Source of the DNA: Bacillus taeanensis
GTDB taxonomy: Bacteria; Bacillota; Bacilli; Bacillales; UBA6769
Assembly (NCBI RefSeq): GCF_003318295.1
Contig: NZ_QOCW01000029.1
Span: 1 to 61,019 of the forward strand
Direction: 5' to 3'
Length of the DNA: 61,019 nt
The notes beneath the pieces were generated by a model that was not told where the DNA came from, ran no database searches, and saw only the letters and a program-made list of their open reading frames with translations. Position 1 is the first letter of the stretch; every line of letters begins with the position of its first letter. The position numbers were made by a program, and so were the translations under genes. Below, one piece after another: positions 52,961 through 60,928 of the stretch.

Positions 52961-53971
52961 GTGGAAGATCGGGATATGCAGCAAAACAGATATGAGGAAA
53001 TGCTTAGAAATTATATAGAAACAAAAAATGAACAATCATTATATCGCGGGCAGCAATTTAGCCGAAAAATGTTGGAGCAGCTCGTATCTCCAGAAGAAGT
53101 CGTTAATATGCATGTAAATAGCTTGTTAAAAGTTTATCCTGAATTAAATGATGAAATGAAAGCATCATTTGATTTTTTACTGGAAGTGATGATTGGCTAT
53201 GGATTTGCGTATCGTGAACATCAAAGCTTAAGAAGCCGTCAGCAGCAGCTCGAATCAGAAATTGAAGTTGCTGCCAGCATGCAGCAAACATTGCTTTTAA
53301 GTGATGTTCCTTCTGTTGATTCGATTGATATTGGCGTAATTAGTAAACCTGCAAAAAAAATGAACGGCGACTACTATCACTTTGTACAAGATACAAATCA
53401 ATGCATTAGTATTGCTGTAGCAGATGTTATTGGTAAAGGAGTTCCTGCGGCCCTTTGTATGTCTATGATTAAGTATGCAATGGACAGTGTGCCAGAACAG
53501 CGCATGCAGCCGAGTATGATTTTAGAAAGCATTAATCGCGTTGTGGAACAAAACGTGGATCCCAGCATGTTTGTTACGATGTTCTATGGATTATACGATC
53601 CGCGTGTTCATCGTTTCTATTATGCTGGCGCTGGACATGAGCCCGGCTTTTTTTACCGCGCCGAAACAGACGAATTTGAAGAGTTATTTACGAAAGGACT
53701 TGTGTTAGGTCTTGCGCCTGACACGAAGTATCAAGAATACGAACAAGAAGTAGCTCCTGGTGATATGATGATCTTACTTTCAGATGGTGTAACGGAATGC
53801 CGGTCAGAAAATGGCTTTATTGAACGCGAAGAAATTATTAATTTAATTCGAAAGTATCAGCATTTACCGGCACAACAAATAGTGAATGAAGTTTATCTTG
53901 AACTGGAAAAACTTCAAGAATTTGAACTTCGAGATGATGTTACCTTAATCATTTTACGAAGAGAAGTTTAA
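52961..53971 (+). CDS. rsbU: Phosphoserine phosphatase RsbU
   Basis: 336 residues from GTG, eight bases after AAAGGAGG; an in-frame GTG at 52952 overlaps that ribosome binding site. N-terminal RsbT-binding helical domain (about 1-85), linker coiled coil, and C-terminal PP2C-type SpoIIE phosphatase domain (about 120-336; KPAKKMNGDYYHF, IADVIGKGVPAALCMSM, ILLSDGVTECR, ELRDDVTLIIL with metal-binding Asp). Dephosphorylates RsbV~P under environmental stress. Contains at its stop codon the internal SigB promoter. Confidence 0.97.
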   Translation: MEDRDMQQNRYEEMLRNYIETKNEQSLYRGQQFSRKMLEQLVSPEEVVNMHVNSLLKVYPELNDEMKASFDFLLEVMIGYGFAYREHQSLRSRQQQLESEIEVAASMQQTLLLSDVPSVDSIDIGVISKPAKKMNGDYYHFVQDTNQCISIAVADVIGKGVPAALCMSMIKYAMDSVPEQRMQPSMILESINRVVEQNVDPSMFVTMFYGLYDPRVHRFYYAGAGHEPGFFYRAETDEFEELFTKGLVLGLAPDTKYQEYEQEVAPGDMMILLSDGVTECRSENGFIEREEIINLIRKYQHLPAQQIVNEVYLELEKLQEFELRDDVTLIILRREV

Positions 53972-53990
53972 CTTTTATAAGATCGGGAAT
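53966..53990 (+). promoter_or_regulatory. Internal SigB promoter (rsbV-rsbW-sigB-rsbX)
   Basis: GTTTAA at 53966-53971, 13-base spacer, GGGAAT at 53985-53990: the SigB consensus (GTTTAA-N12-15-GGGWAW). The -35 is built into the rsbU stop codon (TAA). It gives positive autoregulation of the downstream four genes. Confidence 0.88.
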
Positions 53991-54032
53991 ACCACATAAA
54001 GACAACGTGTTGATTTAAAGGGGGTATTGTTG

Positions 54033-54365
54033 GTGAATATGAAAATTGATCATCAAGTAGAAGGAAATACTCACTATGTTATTCTTAATGGTGAGATTGA
54101 TGCATATACAGCGCCGCAGCTTCGTAAACAGTTAATTCCACTTACTGAAAAAGAGGGAGAAACGGTTATTATTGATTTAGCGAATGTGGACTATATGGAC
54201 AGTACAGGCTTAGGGATCTTTGTGGGAGCTTTAAAATCAGCTCGCACACATAACAGTGGATTAAAACTAAGAAATATGACAAAGCGTGTGGAACGCTTAT
54301 TTGAAATAACAGGTTTACTTGAAGTATTGGACATCGAGAGCAATGTGAAGGAGGAAACACAATGA
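54033..54365 (+). CDS. rsbV: Anti-sigma-B factor antagonist RsbV
   Basis: 110 residues, STAS domain; phospho-acceptor serine in LANVDYMDSTGLGIFVGAL. Unphosphorylated RsbV binds RsbW and frees SigB. GTG start eight bases after AAAGGGGG gives MNMKIDH, matching the B. subtilis N terminus; the ATG two codons later is less well spaced. Overlaps rsbW by four bases (ATGA). Confidence 0.96.
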   Translation: MNMKIDHQVEGNTHYVILNGEIDAYTAPQLRKQLIPLTEKEGETVIIDLANVDYMDSTGLGIFVGALKSARTHNSGLKLRNMTKRVERLFEITGLLEVLDIESNVKEETQ

Positions 54366-54841
54366 ATAACGCCTGCGACTACATTGAAATGAAAATTCCT
54401 GCACAACCAGAATATGTAGGCGTTGTTCGCTTAACAGTGTCAGGGATTGCGAACCGAATGGGCTATTCATATGATGAAATTGAAGATATTAAAATTGCGG
54501 TATCAGAAGCATGTACAAATGCGGTTACACATGCCTATAAAGGGAAAGAAAATGGACAAATAACGATCGGCTGCCGCGCATATGAAGATCGCTTAGAAGT
54601 GATGGTGCTTGATAACGGGAAAAGCTTTAATTTAGAGCAGGTAAGTGAGCAGGTGGGCCCTGTAGATAAAAGTACTTCCGTGGAACAGTTAAGTGAAGGA
54701 GGCTTAGGGTTATTCTTAATTGAATCGTTAATGGATGAAGTTAAAATAAGCAGTGATGCCGGTGTTGTAGTAGTCATGACGAAGCTGCTTCACAAAGATG
54801 AGGTGGAACAAAATGTCGACAGAGTCTCGCCATCCACGTAA
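54362..54841 (+). CDS. rsbW: Anti-sigma-B factor / serine kinase RsbW
   Basis: 159 residues, GHKL kinase: KIAVSEACTNAVTHAYK (N box), VMVLDNGKSFNLE (G1) and EGGLGLFLIESLMDEV (G2). Binds SigB, or phosphorylates RsbV. Overlaps rsbV by four and sigB by 29 bases, showing tight coupling that sets the partner ratio. Confidence 0.97.
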   Translation: MNNACDYIEMKIPAQPEYVGVVRLTVSGIANRMGYSYDEIEDIKIAVSEACTNAVTHAYKGKENGQITIGCRAYEDRLEVMVLDNGKSFNLEQVSEQVGPVDKSTSVEQLSEGGLGLFLIESLMDEVKISSDAGVVVVMTKLLHKDEVEQNVDRVSPST

Positions 54842-55595
54842 GAATGAATATGTATATGATTGGATTAAAGAATTTCAAGAAAACCCTAGCGAAGAAGTAC
54901 AAACAAAGCTTGTAGAAGAGTACAAAGATCTTGTCCATTCCTTAGCAAGAAAATTTTCAAAAGGAAAGAGCATGCATGATGACCTTGTACAGGTTGGAAT
55001 GATTGGTCTTTTAGCTGCCTTAAGAAGATTTGATCCAGAAGTAGGACGAACGTTTGAATCGTTTGCTGTCCCAACCATTATTGGCGAAATTAAACGATTT
55101 ATCCGTGATAAAACATGGAGTGTGCATGTGCCAAGAAGGATTAAGGAACTTGGACCAAAAATTAAAAAAGCTGTTGAACAGCTCACAAATGATTTGCAGC
55201 GATCCCCTCAAGTGGAAGAGATCGCAGCCTTTCTTGATGTAACAGAAGAAGAAGTGTTAGAAACAATGGAGATGGGAAAAAGCTATCAAGCGTTATCCGT
55301 TGACAGCTCCATTGAAGCCGATCAAGAAGGAAGTACAGTAACGCTGCTCGATTTAGTTGGTAATCAAGAAGATGGCTATGAGCAAATTGATCAGCAGCTG
55401 CTTTTAAAGAAAGCATTAGCCGTTTTAACCGAGCGTGAGAAGCTTATTATTCAGTACACCTATTATGAAAACCGCAGTCAAAAAGAAACCGGCGAAAAAC
55501 TCGGCATTTCCCAAATGCATGTTTCTCGTTTGCAGAGACGGGCCTTAGAGAAACTCCGTAAAGCAATTAAGGTAGAACCATCGGAGGCTTTTTAA
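54813..55595 (+). CDS. sigB: General stress sigma factor SigB
   Basis: 260 residues from the ATG after GATGAGGTGG. Group 3 sigma-70: region 2 (DLVQVGMIGLLAALRRFDPEVGRTFESFAVPTIIGEIKRFIRD), region 3 and region 4 (LTEREKLIIQYTYYENRSQKETGEKLGISQMHVSRLQRRALEKLR). Directs the general stress response. Starts inside rsbW; its stop overlaps the rsbX start (TAATG). Confidence 0.97.
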   Translation: MSTESRHPRKNEYVYDWIKEFQENPSEEVQTKLVEEYKDLVHSLARKFSKGKSMHDDLVQVGMIGLLAALRRFDPEVGRTFESFAVPTIIGEIKRFIRDKTWSVHVPRRIKELGPKIKKAVEQLTNDLQRSPQVEEIAAFLDVTEEEVLETMEMGKSYQALSVDSSIEADQEGSTVTLLDLVGNQEDGYEQIDQQLLLKKALAVLTEREKLIIQYTYYENRSQKETGEKLGISQMHVSRLQRRALEKLRKAIKVEPSEAF

Positions 55596-56197
55596 TGATT
55601 GATTATTATGATTTTCAAACCGTTCAAGTATCGTCTTACCAACAGGCTAAAAATGGGAATGCGCAGTGCGGAGATAGTTACTTTGTAAAAAAAACAACTG
55701 ATGAGTTTATATGTGCGATTGCAGATGGACTTGGCAGTGGATATATAGCTAAACAATCATCAGAGGCAGCTGTTTCTGCCGTAGAAGATAACTATAACGA
55801 ACCAATTGAAACGATTATGGAAAAAGCCAATCAATCTTTAAAAGGCATGCGCGGGGCAGTACTAACAGTTTTTAAAATAAACTTTCAAACAAATGAACTG
55901 TCATTTTGCGGTGTAGGCAATGTTCATCTAATTATTTATACACATGAGGGCAAAATCATTCGACCGCTTTCCTATTCAGGATACTTATCAGGTCAGCGAC
56001 AGCATTATCATGTGCAGCACCTTGAGCTTCCTGTACCATGTTCATTTATTATTTATTCTGATGGATTAAAAGTGAGTTCGAAAAGTAAAGAAATTGTGCA
56101 AATGATGCATTCCCCTCGTGATGCTTCTTATCATATTCAAAGGCTTATTGAAAAACCAACCGATGATGTGACATTTTTAATTGGGAAAATCAATTAA
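55595..56197 (+). CDS. rsbX: Phosphoserine phosphatase RsbX
   Basis: 200 residues, small PP2C-type phosphatase (QCGDSYFVKKTTDEFICAIADGLGSGYIAKQSSEAA; FIIYSDGLKVSS; PTDDVTFLIGKI). Resets the stressosome by dephosphorylating RsbS and RsbR. Its presence after sigB is typical of the Bacillus type of the module. Last gene of the operon, followed by a terminator. Confidence 0.95.
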   Translation: MIDYYDFQTVQVSSYQQAKNGNAQCGDSYFVKKTTDEFICAIADGLGSGYIAKQSSEAAVSAVEDNYNEPIETIMEKANQSLKGMRGAVLTVFKINFQTNELSFCGVGNVHLIIYTHEGKIIRPLSYSGYLSGQRQHYHVQHLELPVPCSFIIYSDGLKVSSKSKEIVQMMHSPRDASYHIQRLIEKPTDDVTFLIGKIN

Positions 56198-56218
56198 ATA
56201 GGAACAATTGATGAAAAA

Positions 56219-56256
56219 GGAAGCCGTTCTTTCCACCGAAGAATAGCTTCTTTTTT
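56219..56256 (+). terminator. Terminator of the rsb-sigB operon
   Basis: GAAGC and GCTTC arms with inner TTCTT/AAGAA pairing, followed by six Ts. Confidence 0.8.
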
Positions 56257-56376
56257 CATTTTCTTTATCGGACAGCATTTGGTAAACTAAATACACATTG
56301 AAGGAAACGTTATGTTCGCTTTCGAATACATAATGGTACATAAGAACTTTGGTTTTATAAGAAGGAGGAAGCATTA

Positions 56377-58554
56377 GTGCTTACTGAAGAACAAAAACGC
56401 ATCATTCTATCAAACCTTGCACAACAATTACAATTAAAGCCTGCCCAAATTAATAATGTTGTTACATTGCTTCAAGAAGGCAATACTGTTCCTTTTATTG
56501 CTCGTTATCGAAAAGAGATGACAGGTGAACTTGATGAAGTAACAATCCGGAATATTTCTGAAGGGTGGACATATGCGCAAAACCTTGAAGCGCGTAAGCA
56601 GGAGGTTATTCGGTTAATTCAAGAACAGAATAAATTAACAGAACCCCTTCAAAAGAAAATTGAACAGGCGAAAAAACTTCAAGAAGTGGAAGACTTATAT
56701 CGTCCTTATAAACAAAAACGCCGTACAAAAGCGACTGTCGCAAAGGAAAAAGGGCTTGAACCATTTGCGGAATGGCTGTTTCAACTTCCGAATGAAAATG
56801 TAGAACAGAAGGCAGCTGAATTTGTGTCTGCAGAAAAAGAAGTAAAAACAATAGAAGCTGCTATTGAAGGTGCCCAAGATATTATTGCTGAATGGATTTC
56901 CGATAATGCGGATATGCGAAAAAAAGTACGAGATGTCACGTTCCGAGATGGAAAATTAGTTTCTTCATTAAAAGATAAAGCAGAAGATGAAAAGAAAATT
57001 TATCAAATGTATTATGAGTATGAAGAACCGCTTCGAACTGTTGTACCCCATCGTATTTTAGCAATGAATCGAGGCGAAAAAGAAGATATCTTAAAAGTTA
57101 AGGTAGAAGCACCGCTTGAAAAGCTTGATCAATTACTAAAAAAGACCTTTATTTTAAAACCGCATGTCTCTACAGCTTCTTATATTGAATCAGCTGTAGA
57201 AGATGCGTATAAACGGTTAATTGAGCCATCGATTGAACGTGAAATTCGAAAAGAGCTGACAGAAAAAGCGGAAGATCAAGCCATTCATATTTTTTCTGAG
57301 AACTTAAAGCATCTCCTTCTACAGCCGCCGTTAAAAGGGAAAGTAGTGCTTGGTGTAGATCCAGCTTATCGTACAGGGTGTAAGCTTGCGGTTGTCGACC
57401 AAACGGGAAAAGTCCTTCATATTGCAGTGATTTATCCAACACCGCCAAAATCTGAAGTAGCAAAAGCGAAAGATACGGTTGTTTCTCTTATAAAAGAATA
57501 CAGCATTGAAATGATTGCGATTGGAAACGGAACCGCTTCAAGGGAAACAGAGCAGTTTATTGTAGATACTATTAAAGAAGTAAACGAAGATGTTTTCTAT
57601 TTAATTGTAAATGAAGCTGGAGCTAGTGTTTATTCAGCATCAGACTTGGCGCGTGAAGAATTTCCAGACTTGCAGGTGGAAGAACGTTCAGCAGTTTCAA
57701 TTGCGAGAAGGCTCCAAGATCCGCTTGCAGAGCTTGTGAAAATTGATCCAAAGTCAGTTGGGGTGGGGCAATATCAGCACGATGTTTCTCAAAAAAATTT
57801 AAATGATTCCTTAACATTTGTTGTAGAAACGGTGGTAAACCAAGTAGGGGTAAATGTGAATACAGCTTCAGCTTCCTTATTACAATATGTGGCGGGATTG
57901 TCTAAGTCTGTAGCACAAAATATTGTGAAGAAAAGAGAAGAGGAAGGGTCGTTTATTTCTAGAAAACAGTTAAAGAAGATTCCACGCTTAGGTGCAAAAA
58001 CATATGAGCAGTGTATTGGCTTTTTACGCATTCCAGATGGAGAACAGCCGCTTGATCAAACGGCCATTCACCCGGAAAGCTATGAGGATACAGTTCGTTT
58101 ATTAGAAACGCTTGGTTGTACGGTTAATGACTTAGGAACAGAACAGTTAAAGGAAAAGCTTGAAGACGTTGAAATTAAAGAAGCATCTCAGCAGCTTGAA
58201 GTAGGGGAATTGACTCTTCGTGACATTATTGACGCCCTTATCCGACCAAGGCGAGATCCTCGTGACGAGCTTATGAAGCCTCTTTTGCGAACAGATATTT
58301 TAAAAATGGAAGACTTGCAAAAAGGAATGCAGTTAGAAGGTACGATAAGAAATGTAGTGGATTTTGGAGCGTTTGTAGATATCGGTGTTAAACAAGACGG
58401 CCTTGTTCACATTTCAAAATTGACAAATCGCTTTGTAAAGCATCCGCTTGATGTCGTGCATGTTGGTCAAGTGGTAACAGTCTGGGTGGAAGAGATTGAT
58501 CTTCAAAGAGGACGGGCTGCATTAACGATGCTTTCTCCTGAGCAAACCGTTTAA
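56377..58554 (+). CDS. tex: Tex-family RNA-binding transcription accessory protein
   Basis: 725 residues from GTG after AAGGAGG. Domain order of Tex: N-terminal helical part (FIARYRKEMTGELDEVTIRNI; YRPYKQKRRTKATVAKEKGLEP), YqgF/RuvC-like fold (GVDPAYRTGCKLAVVD), helix-hairpin-helix repeats (VGVNVNTASASLLQYVAGLS; IPRLGAKTYEQCIGFLRI), and a C-terminal S1 domain (GMQLEGTIRNVVDFGAFVDIGVKQDGLVHISKL). Corresponds to B. subtilis ydcI by position between rsbX and cmpA-sprT. Likely links transcription and translation or RNA turnover. Confidence 0.95.
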   Translation: MLTEEQKRIILSNLAQQLQLKPAQINNVVTLLQEGNTVPFIARYRKEMTGELDEVTIRNISEGWTYAQNLEARKQEVIRLIQEQNKLTEPLQKKIEQAKKLQEVEDLYRPYKQKRRTKATVAKEKGLEPFAEWLFQLPNENVEQKAAEFVSAEKEVKTIEAAIEGAQDIIAEWISDNADMRKKVRDVTFRDGKLVSSLKDKAEDEKKIYQMYYEYEEPLRTVVPHRILAMNRGEKEDILKVKVEAPLEKLDQLLKKTFILKPHVSTASYIESAVEDAYKRLIEPSIEREIRKELTEKAEDQAIHIFSENLKHLLLQPPLKGKVVLGVDPAYRTGCKLAVVDQTGKVLHIAVIYPTPPKSEVAKAKDTVVSLIKEYSIEMIAIGNGTASRETEQFIVDTIKEVNEDVFYLIVNEAGASVYSASDLAREEFPDLQVEERSAVSIARRLQDPLAELVKIDPKSVGVGQYQHDVSQKNLNDSLTFVVETVVNQVGVNVNTASASLLQYVAGLSKSVAQNIVKKREEEGSFISRKQLKKIPRLGAKTYEQCIGFLRIPDGEQPLDQTAIHPESYEDTVRLLETLGCTVNDLGTEQLKEKLEDVEIKEASQQLEVGELTLRDIIDALIRPRRDPRDELMKPLLRTDILKMEDLQKGMQLEGTIRNVVDFGAFVDIGVKQDGLVHISKLTNRFVKHPLDVVHVGQVVTVWVEEIDLQRGRAALTMLSPEQTV

Positions 58555-58603
58555 GTAAAATCGTTCGTGCAGAGGTTTTTAAATTCATTCTATCATCGGT
58601 AAA

Positions 58604-58637
58604 AGAAGGATTGTTAACAGAGAAGGATTGTTAACAG
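58604..58637. repeat. 17-bp tandem duplication
   Basis: AGAAGGATTGTTAACAG occurs twice in direct succession (58604-58620, 58621-58637) just beyond the cmpA stop. Looks like a slippage duplication; no function evident. Confidence 0.8.
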
Positions 58638-58649
58638 AGAAGTACTGCC

Positions 58650-58763
58650 TTAACGGTGGTGCTTCTTTCTATAAAAGTACCAGCATTGGTTAAGGAGACG
58701 GATCTTATATCTGTCTTTCTTGTAGTATGCCTGCCTTAACTGTCTTTTGAACCAGCCAGGCAT
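58650..58763 (-). CDS. cmpA: Cortex morphogenetic protein CmpA
   Basis: 37 residues, too short for most gene callers. Starts MPGWFKRQLRQAYYKKDRYK and ends LLNQCWYFYRKKHHR, closely matching B. subtilis CmpA (MP-W-K-Q...Y-KNRY-IKLLNQCWFFYRKKH). Ribosome binding site AAAGGAGG eight bases before ATG. CmpA is made in the mother cell and is an adaptor for ClpXP degradation of SpoIVA in spores with poor envelopes, a quality-control step in cortex and coat assembly. The location between tex and sprT is the same as in B. subtilis. Confidence 0.92.
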   Translation of the reverse strand: MPGWFKRQLRQAYYKKDRYKIRLLNQCWYFYRKKHHR

Positions 58764-58875
58764 GCGATAACCTCCTTTAATGTTATAATCTCAAAGAAGA
58801 AGGAACAGTGTTATTTATTGTATGAGGGATGGCCCGTACTTGTGTCATAATAATTTTTAGTAAGGAGAAATAAGG

Positions 58876-59331
58876 ATGAACGAGCAGGAGCTTCAAAAGT
58901 TAGTAGAAGACCTCTCCATTCGCTATTTTATGAAACCATTTCTTCATAACGTTCGCTTTAACAATCGGCTGCGGACGACAGGAGGGCGTTATTTATTAAA
59001 GTCACATGATATAGAAATTAATCCGAAGCAGTTAGAAGCCTTTGGAAAGAAAGCGTTAGTTGAGATTATTAAACATGAGCTTTGCCATTATCATCTTCAT
59101 CTTGAAGGAAAGGGATATAAGCATCGTGATCAAGAATTCAAAACACTTCTTAAAAGAGTAGGCGGATCTAGATATTGTGAAAGGTTACCAGGTATGAAAA
59201 GAAAAGAAGAAGTCAAACATTATTATATTTGTAAAGATTGCAGCCAAGTTTATTCTAGAAAGCGCCGTATTGATACAACACGTTATGTATGTGGTAAGTG
59301 TCGGGGAAAACTTAAGCAAAAAAGCGGATAA
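58876..59331 (+). CDS. sprT: SprT family zinc metalloprotease-like protein
   Basis: 151 residues. HELCHYHLHLEGKGYKHRD provides the HExxH Zn motif; a C-terminal zinc ribbon has Cys pairs (YICKDCSQVY, YVCGKCRGKL). It corresponds to B. subtilis ydcK. Function is uncertain; a metal-dependent peptidase or DNA-protein role by family. ATG after AAGGAGAAATAAGG. Last protein gene before the second tRNA array. Confidence 0.92.
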   Translation: MNEQELQKLVEDLSIRYFMKPFLHNVRFNNRLRTTGGRYLLKSHDIEINPKQLEAFGKKALVEIIKHELCHYHLHLEGKGYKHRDQEFKTLLKRVGGSRYCERLPGMKRKEEVKHYYICKDCSQVYSRKRRIDTTRYVCGKCRGKLKQKSG

Positions 59332-59405
59332 TAAGGTTTCACTTAAGGAAATAAGAGAAAGAAACTGACCTTTTAAAAAAACTTTCAAAAAAACTTTTAA
59401 AAATG

Positions 59406-59434
59406 TTGACGGAGAAAAACAGATATGTTAAATT
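59406..59434 (+). promoter_or_regulatory. tRNA array promoter P1
   Basis: TTGACG at 59406-59411, 17 bases, TAAATT at 59429-59434. The A-rich block AAAAAACTTTTAAAAA just upstream looks like an UP element; the same block precedes P2. Confidence 0.6.
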
Positions 59435-59507
59435 AATAAAGTCCTCAGCGGAGAGACATATTTAACATCACATTAAAAAGTATTTCAAAAAAACTTTTAA
59501 AAACGTG

Positions 59508-59536
59508 TTGACATCAAAAGTGATTTATTATACAAT
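59508..59536 (+). promoter_or_regulatory. tRNA array promoter P2
   Basis: TTGACA at 59508-59513, exactly 17 bases, TACAAT at 59531-59536; preceded by an AAAAAAACTTTTAAAAA block. Near-consensus; 31 bases before tRNA-Asn. Tandem P1-P2 promoters are typical of stable RNA genes. Confidence 0.85.
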
Positions 59537-59566
59537 ATCAATTGTCGCTAAATAAAAGCGCATTAT

Positions 59567-59641
59567 TCCACAGTAGCTCAGTGGTAGAGCAATCGGCTGT
59601 TAACCGATCGGTCGTAGGTTCGAGTCCTACCTGTGGAGCCA
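59567..59641 (+). tRNA. tRNA-Asn (GTT)
   Basis: 75 bases with CCA, anticodon GTT; identical to the copy at 332-406. First gene of the right-hand array. Confidence 0.97.
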
Positions 59642-59642
59642 T

Positions 59643-59733
59643 GGAGAAGTACCCAAGTGGCTGAAGGGGCGCCCCTGCTAAGGGTGTAGGTCGTGTAAGC
59701 GGCGCGAGGGTTCAAATCCCTCCTTCTCCGCCA
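59643..59733 (+). tRNA. tRNA-Ser (GCT)
   Basis: 91 bases with CCA and the long class II variable arm; acceptor GGAGAAG / CTTCTCC; anticodon GCT within CCTGCTAAGG. Confidence 0.97.
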
Positions 59734-59750
59734 TCGTTTTTTAGAAAAGA

Positions 59751-59825
59751 TGGCCCGTTGGTCAAGTGGTTAAGACACCGCCCTTTCACGGCGGTAACAC
59801 GGGTTCGAATCCCGTACGGGTCACC
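59751..59825 (+). tRNA. tRNA-Glu (TTC)
   Basis: 75 bases with CCA; anticodon TTC; differs from the copy at 496-570 in the D loop (AAGTGG for AAGCGG). Confidence 0.97.
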
Positions 59826-59826
59826 A

Positions 59827-59903
59827 TGGTCCCGTGGTGTAGTGGTTAACATGCCTGCCTGTCACGCAGGAGATCGCCGGTTCGACCCCGGTCGGGACCG
59901 CCA
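59827..59903 (+). tRNA. tRNA-Asp (GTC)
   Basis: 77 bases with CCA; acceptor GGTCCCG / CGGGACC; anticodon GTC within GCCTGTCACGC. Confidence 0.97.
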
Positions 59904-59912
59904 TTTTTATAT

Positions 59913-59987
59913 TGGGCTATAGCCAAGCGGTAAGGCAACGGTTTTTGGTTCCGTCATGCGTTGGTTCGAATCCAGCTAGCCCAGCCA
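59913..59987 (+). tRNA. tRNA-Gln (TTG)
   Basis: 75 bases with CCA; acceptor TGGGCTA / TAGCCCA; anticodon TTG within GTTTTTGGTTC. Confidence 0.97.
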
Positions 59988-59996
59988 TTTTTCTTT

Positions 59997-60072
59997 GAGC
60001 CATTAGCTCAGCCGGTAGAGCATCTGACTTTTAATCAGAGGGTCGGAGGTTCGAATCCTCCATGGCTCACCA
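59997..60072 (+). tRNA. tRNA-Lys (TTT)
   Basis: 76 bases with CCA; identical to the copy at 1005-1080. Confidence 0.97.
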
Positions 60073-60087
60073 TTTACAATTTTATAT

Positions 60088-60172
60088 GCGGGTGTGGCGG
60101 AATTGGCAGACGCGCTAGACTTAGGATCTAGTGTCTTACGACGTGGGGGTTCAAGTCCCTCCACCCGCACCA
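60088..60172 (+). tRNA. tRNA-Leu (TAG)
   Basis: 85 bases with CCA, class II variable arm; acceptor GCGGGTG / CACCCGC; anticodon TAG within GACTTAGGATC. Confidence 0.97.
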
Positions 60173-60257
60173 TTATTAATATAGTAGTGAATGGTATTTA
60201 GTGCTTGTTAACTAAAAGGCACTTATTTTTTATCTCTAAAAGCTTCTATAAACATAC

Positions 60258-60343
<86 letters not shown>

Positions 60344-60377
60344 AAGAAATCTGTTGTACCGTTACTAAAAGAAAAAT

Positions 60378-60454
60378 GCGCCCGTAGCTCAATTGGATAG
60401 AGCGTTTGACTACGGATCAAAAGGTTAGGGGTTCGACTCCTCTCGGGCGCGCCA
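60378..60454 (+). tRNA. tRNA-Arg (ACG)
   Basis: 77 bases with CCA; acceptor GCGCCCG / CGGGCGC; anticodon ACG within GACTACGGATC (the A34 is normally edited to inosine). Confidence 0.97.
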
Positions 60455-60469
60455 TTTGAAAATAAAAAT

Positions 60470-60543
60470 GCGGGTGTAGTTTAATGGTAAAACCTCAGCC
60501 TTCCAAGCTGATGTTGTGAGTTCGATTCTCATCACCCGCTCCA
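60470..60543 (+). tRNA. tRNA-Gly (TCC)
   Basis: 74 bases with CCA; anticodon TCC. T arm TGAG/CTCA instead of TGGG/CCCA in the copy at 1182-1255, a compensated pair change. Confidence 0.97.
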
Positions 60544-60593
60544 TATTAGAAAAGCAGAATAAGCCCGTTTAAATTCATAGGATGTTACAGCTC

Positions 60594-60667
60594 TTGACGA
60601 AAAGTCACTTTTTGATTTTGTGGAAAAGAGTGAAACAGCCGTAGAAGTTGGCTTATGCAGCTGGACA
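60594..60667 (+). repeat. rrn/tRNA-linked intergenic repeat, copy C
   Basis: Same element as at 21-90 and 1305-1375: hairpin arms AAGTC (60602-60606) and GATTT (60614-60618; a G-T pair replaces one Watson-Crick pair), then GTTGGCTTATGCAGCTGGA. It lies between tRNA-Gly and tRNA-Ile. Confidence 0.6.
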
Positions 60668-60675
60668 ATAGAAAT

Positions 60676-60752
<77 letters not shown>

Positions 60753-60774
60753 TGAAAACTTCTATAAAAAGTTG

Positions 60775-60803
60775 TTGACTTAATAACTTTGAGATGTTAT
60801 GAT
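60775..60803 (+). promoter_or_regulatory. rRNA operon promoter
   Basis: TTGACT at 60775-60780, 17 bases, TATGAT at 60798-60803. About 125 bases before the mature 16S start, the usual spacing in Bacillus rrn leaders. Confidence 0.8.
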
Positions 60804-60835
60804 GGTTAAGTCGCTGTTAATAAAACAGCAAAATT

Positions 60836-60848
60836 GTTCTTTGAAAAC
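60836..60848 (+). promoter_or_regulatory. rRNA leader boxA antitermination element
   Basis: TGTTCTTTGAAAA matches the Bacillus boxA (TGCTCTTTGAAAA), the NusB-NusE binding site in rRNA leaders. Confidence 0.75.
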
Positions 60849-60928
60849 TGAACAAAACGCCAAGCGAATTTATGCAATATACCGAAAGAAGTAATTCTTT
60901 CGACAACAACTATTGAGCAATTCAAACT

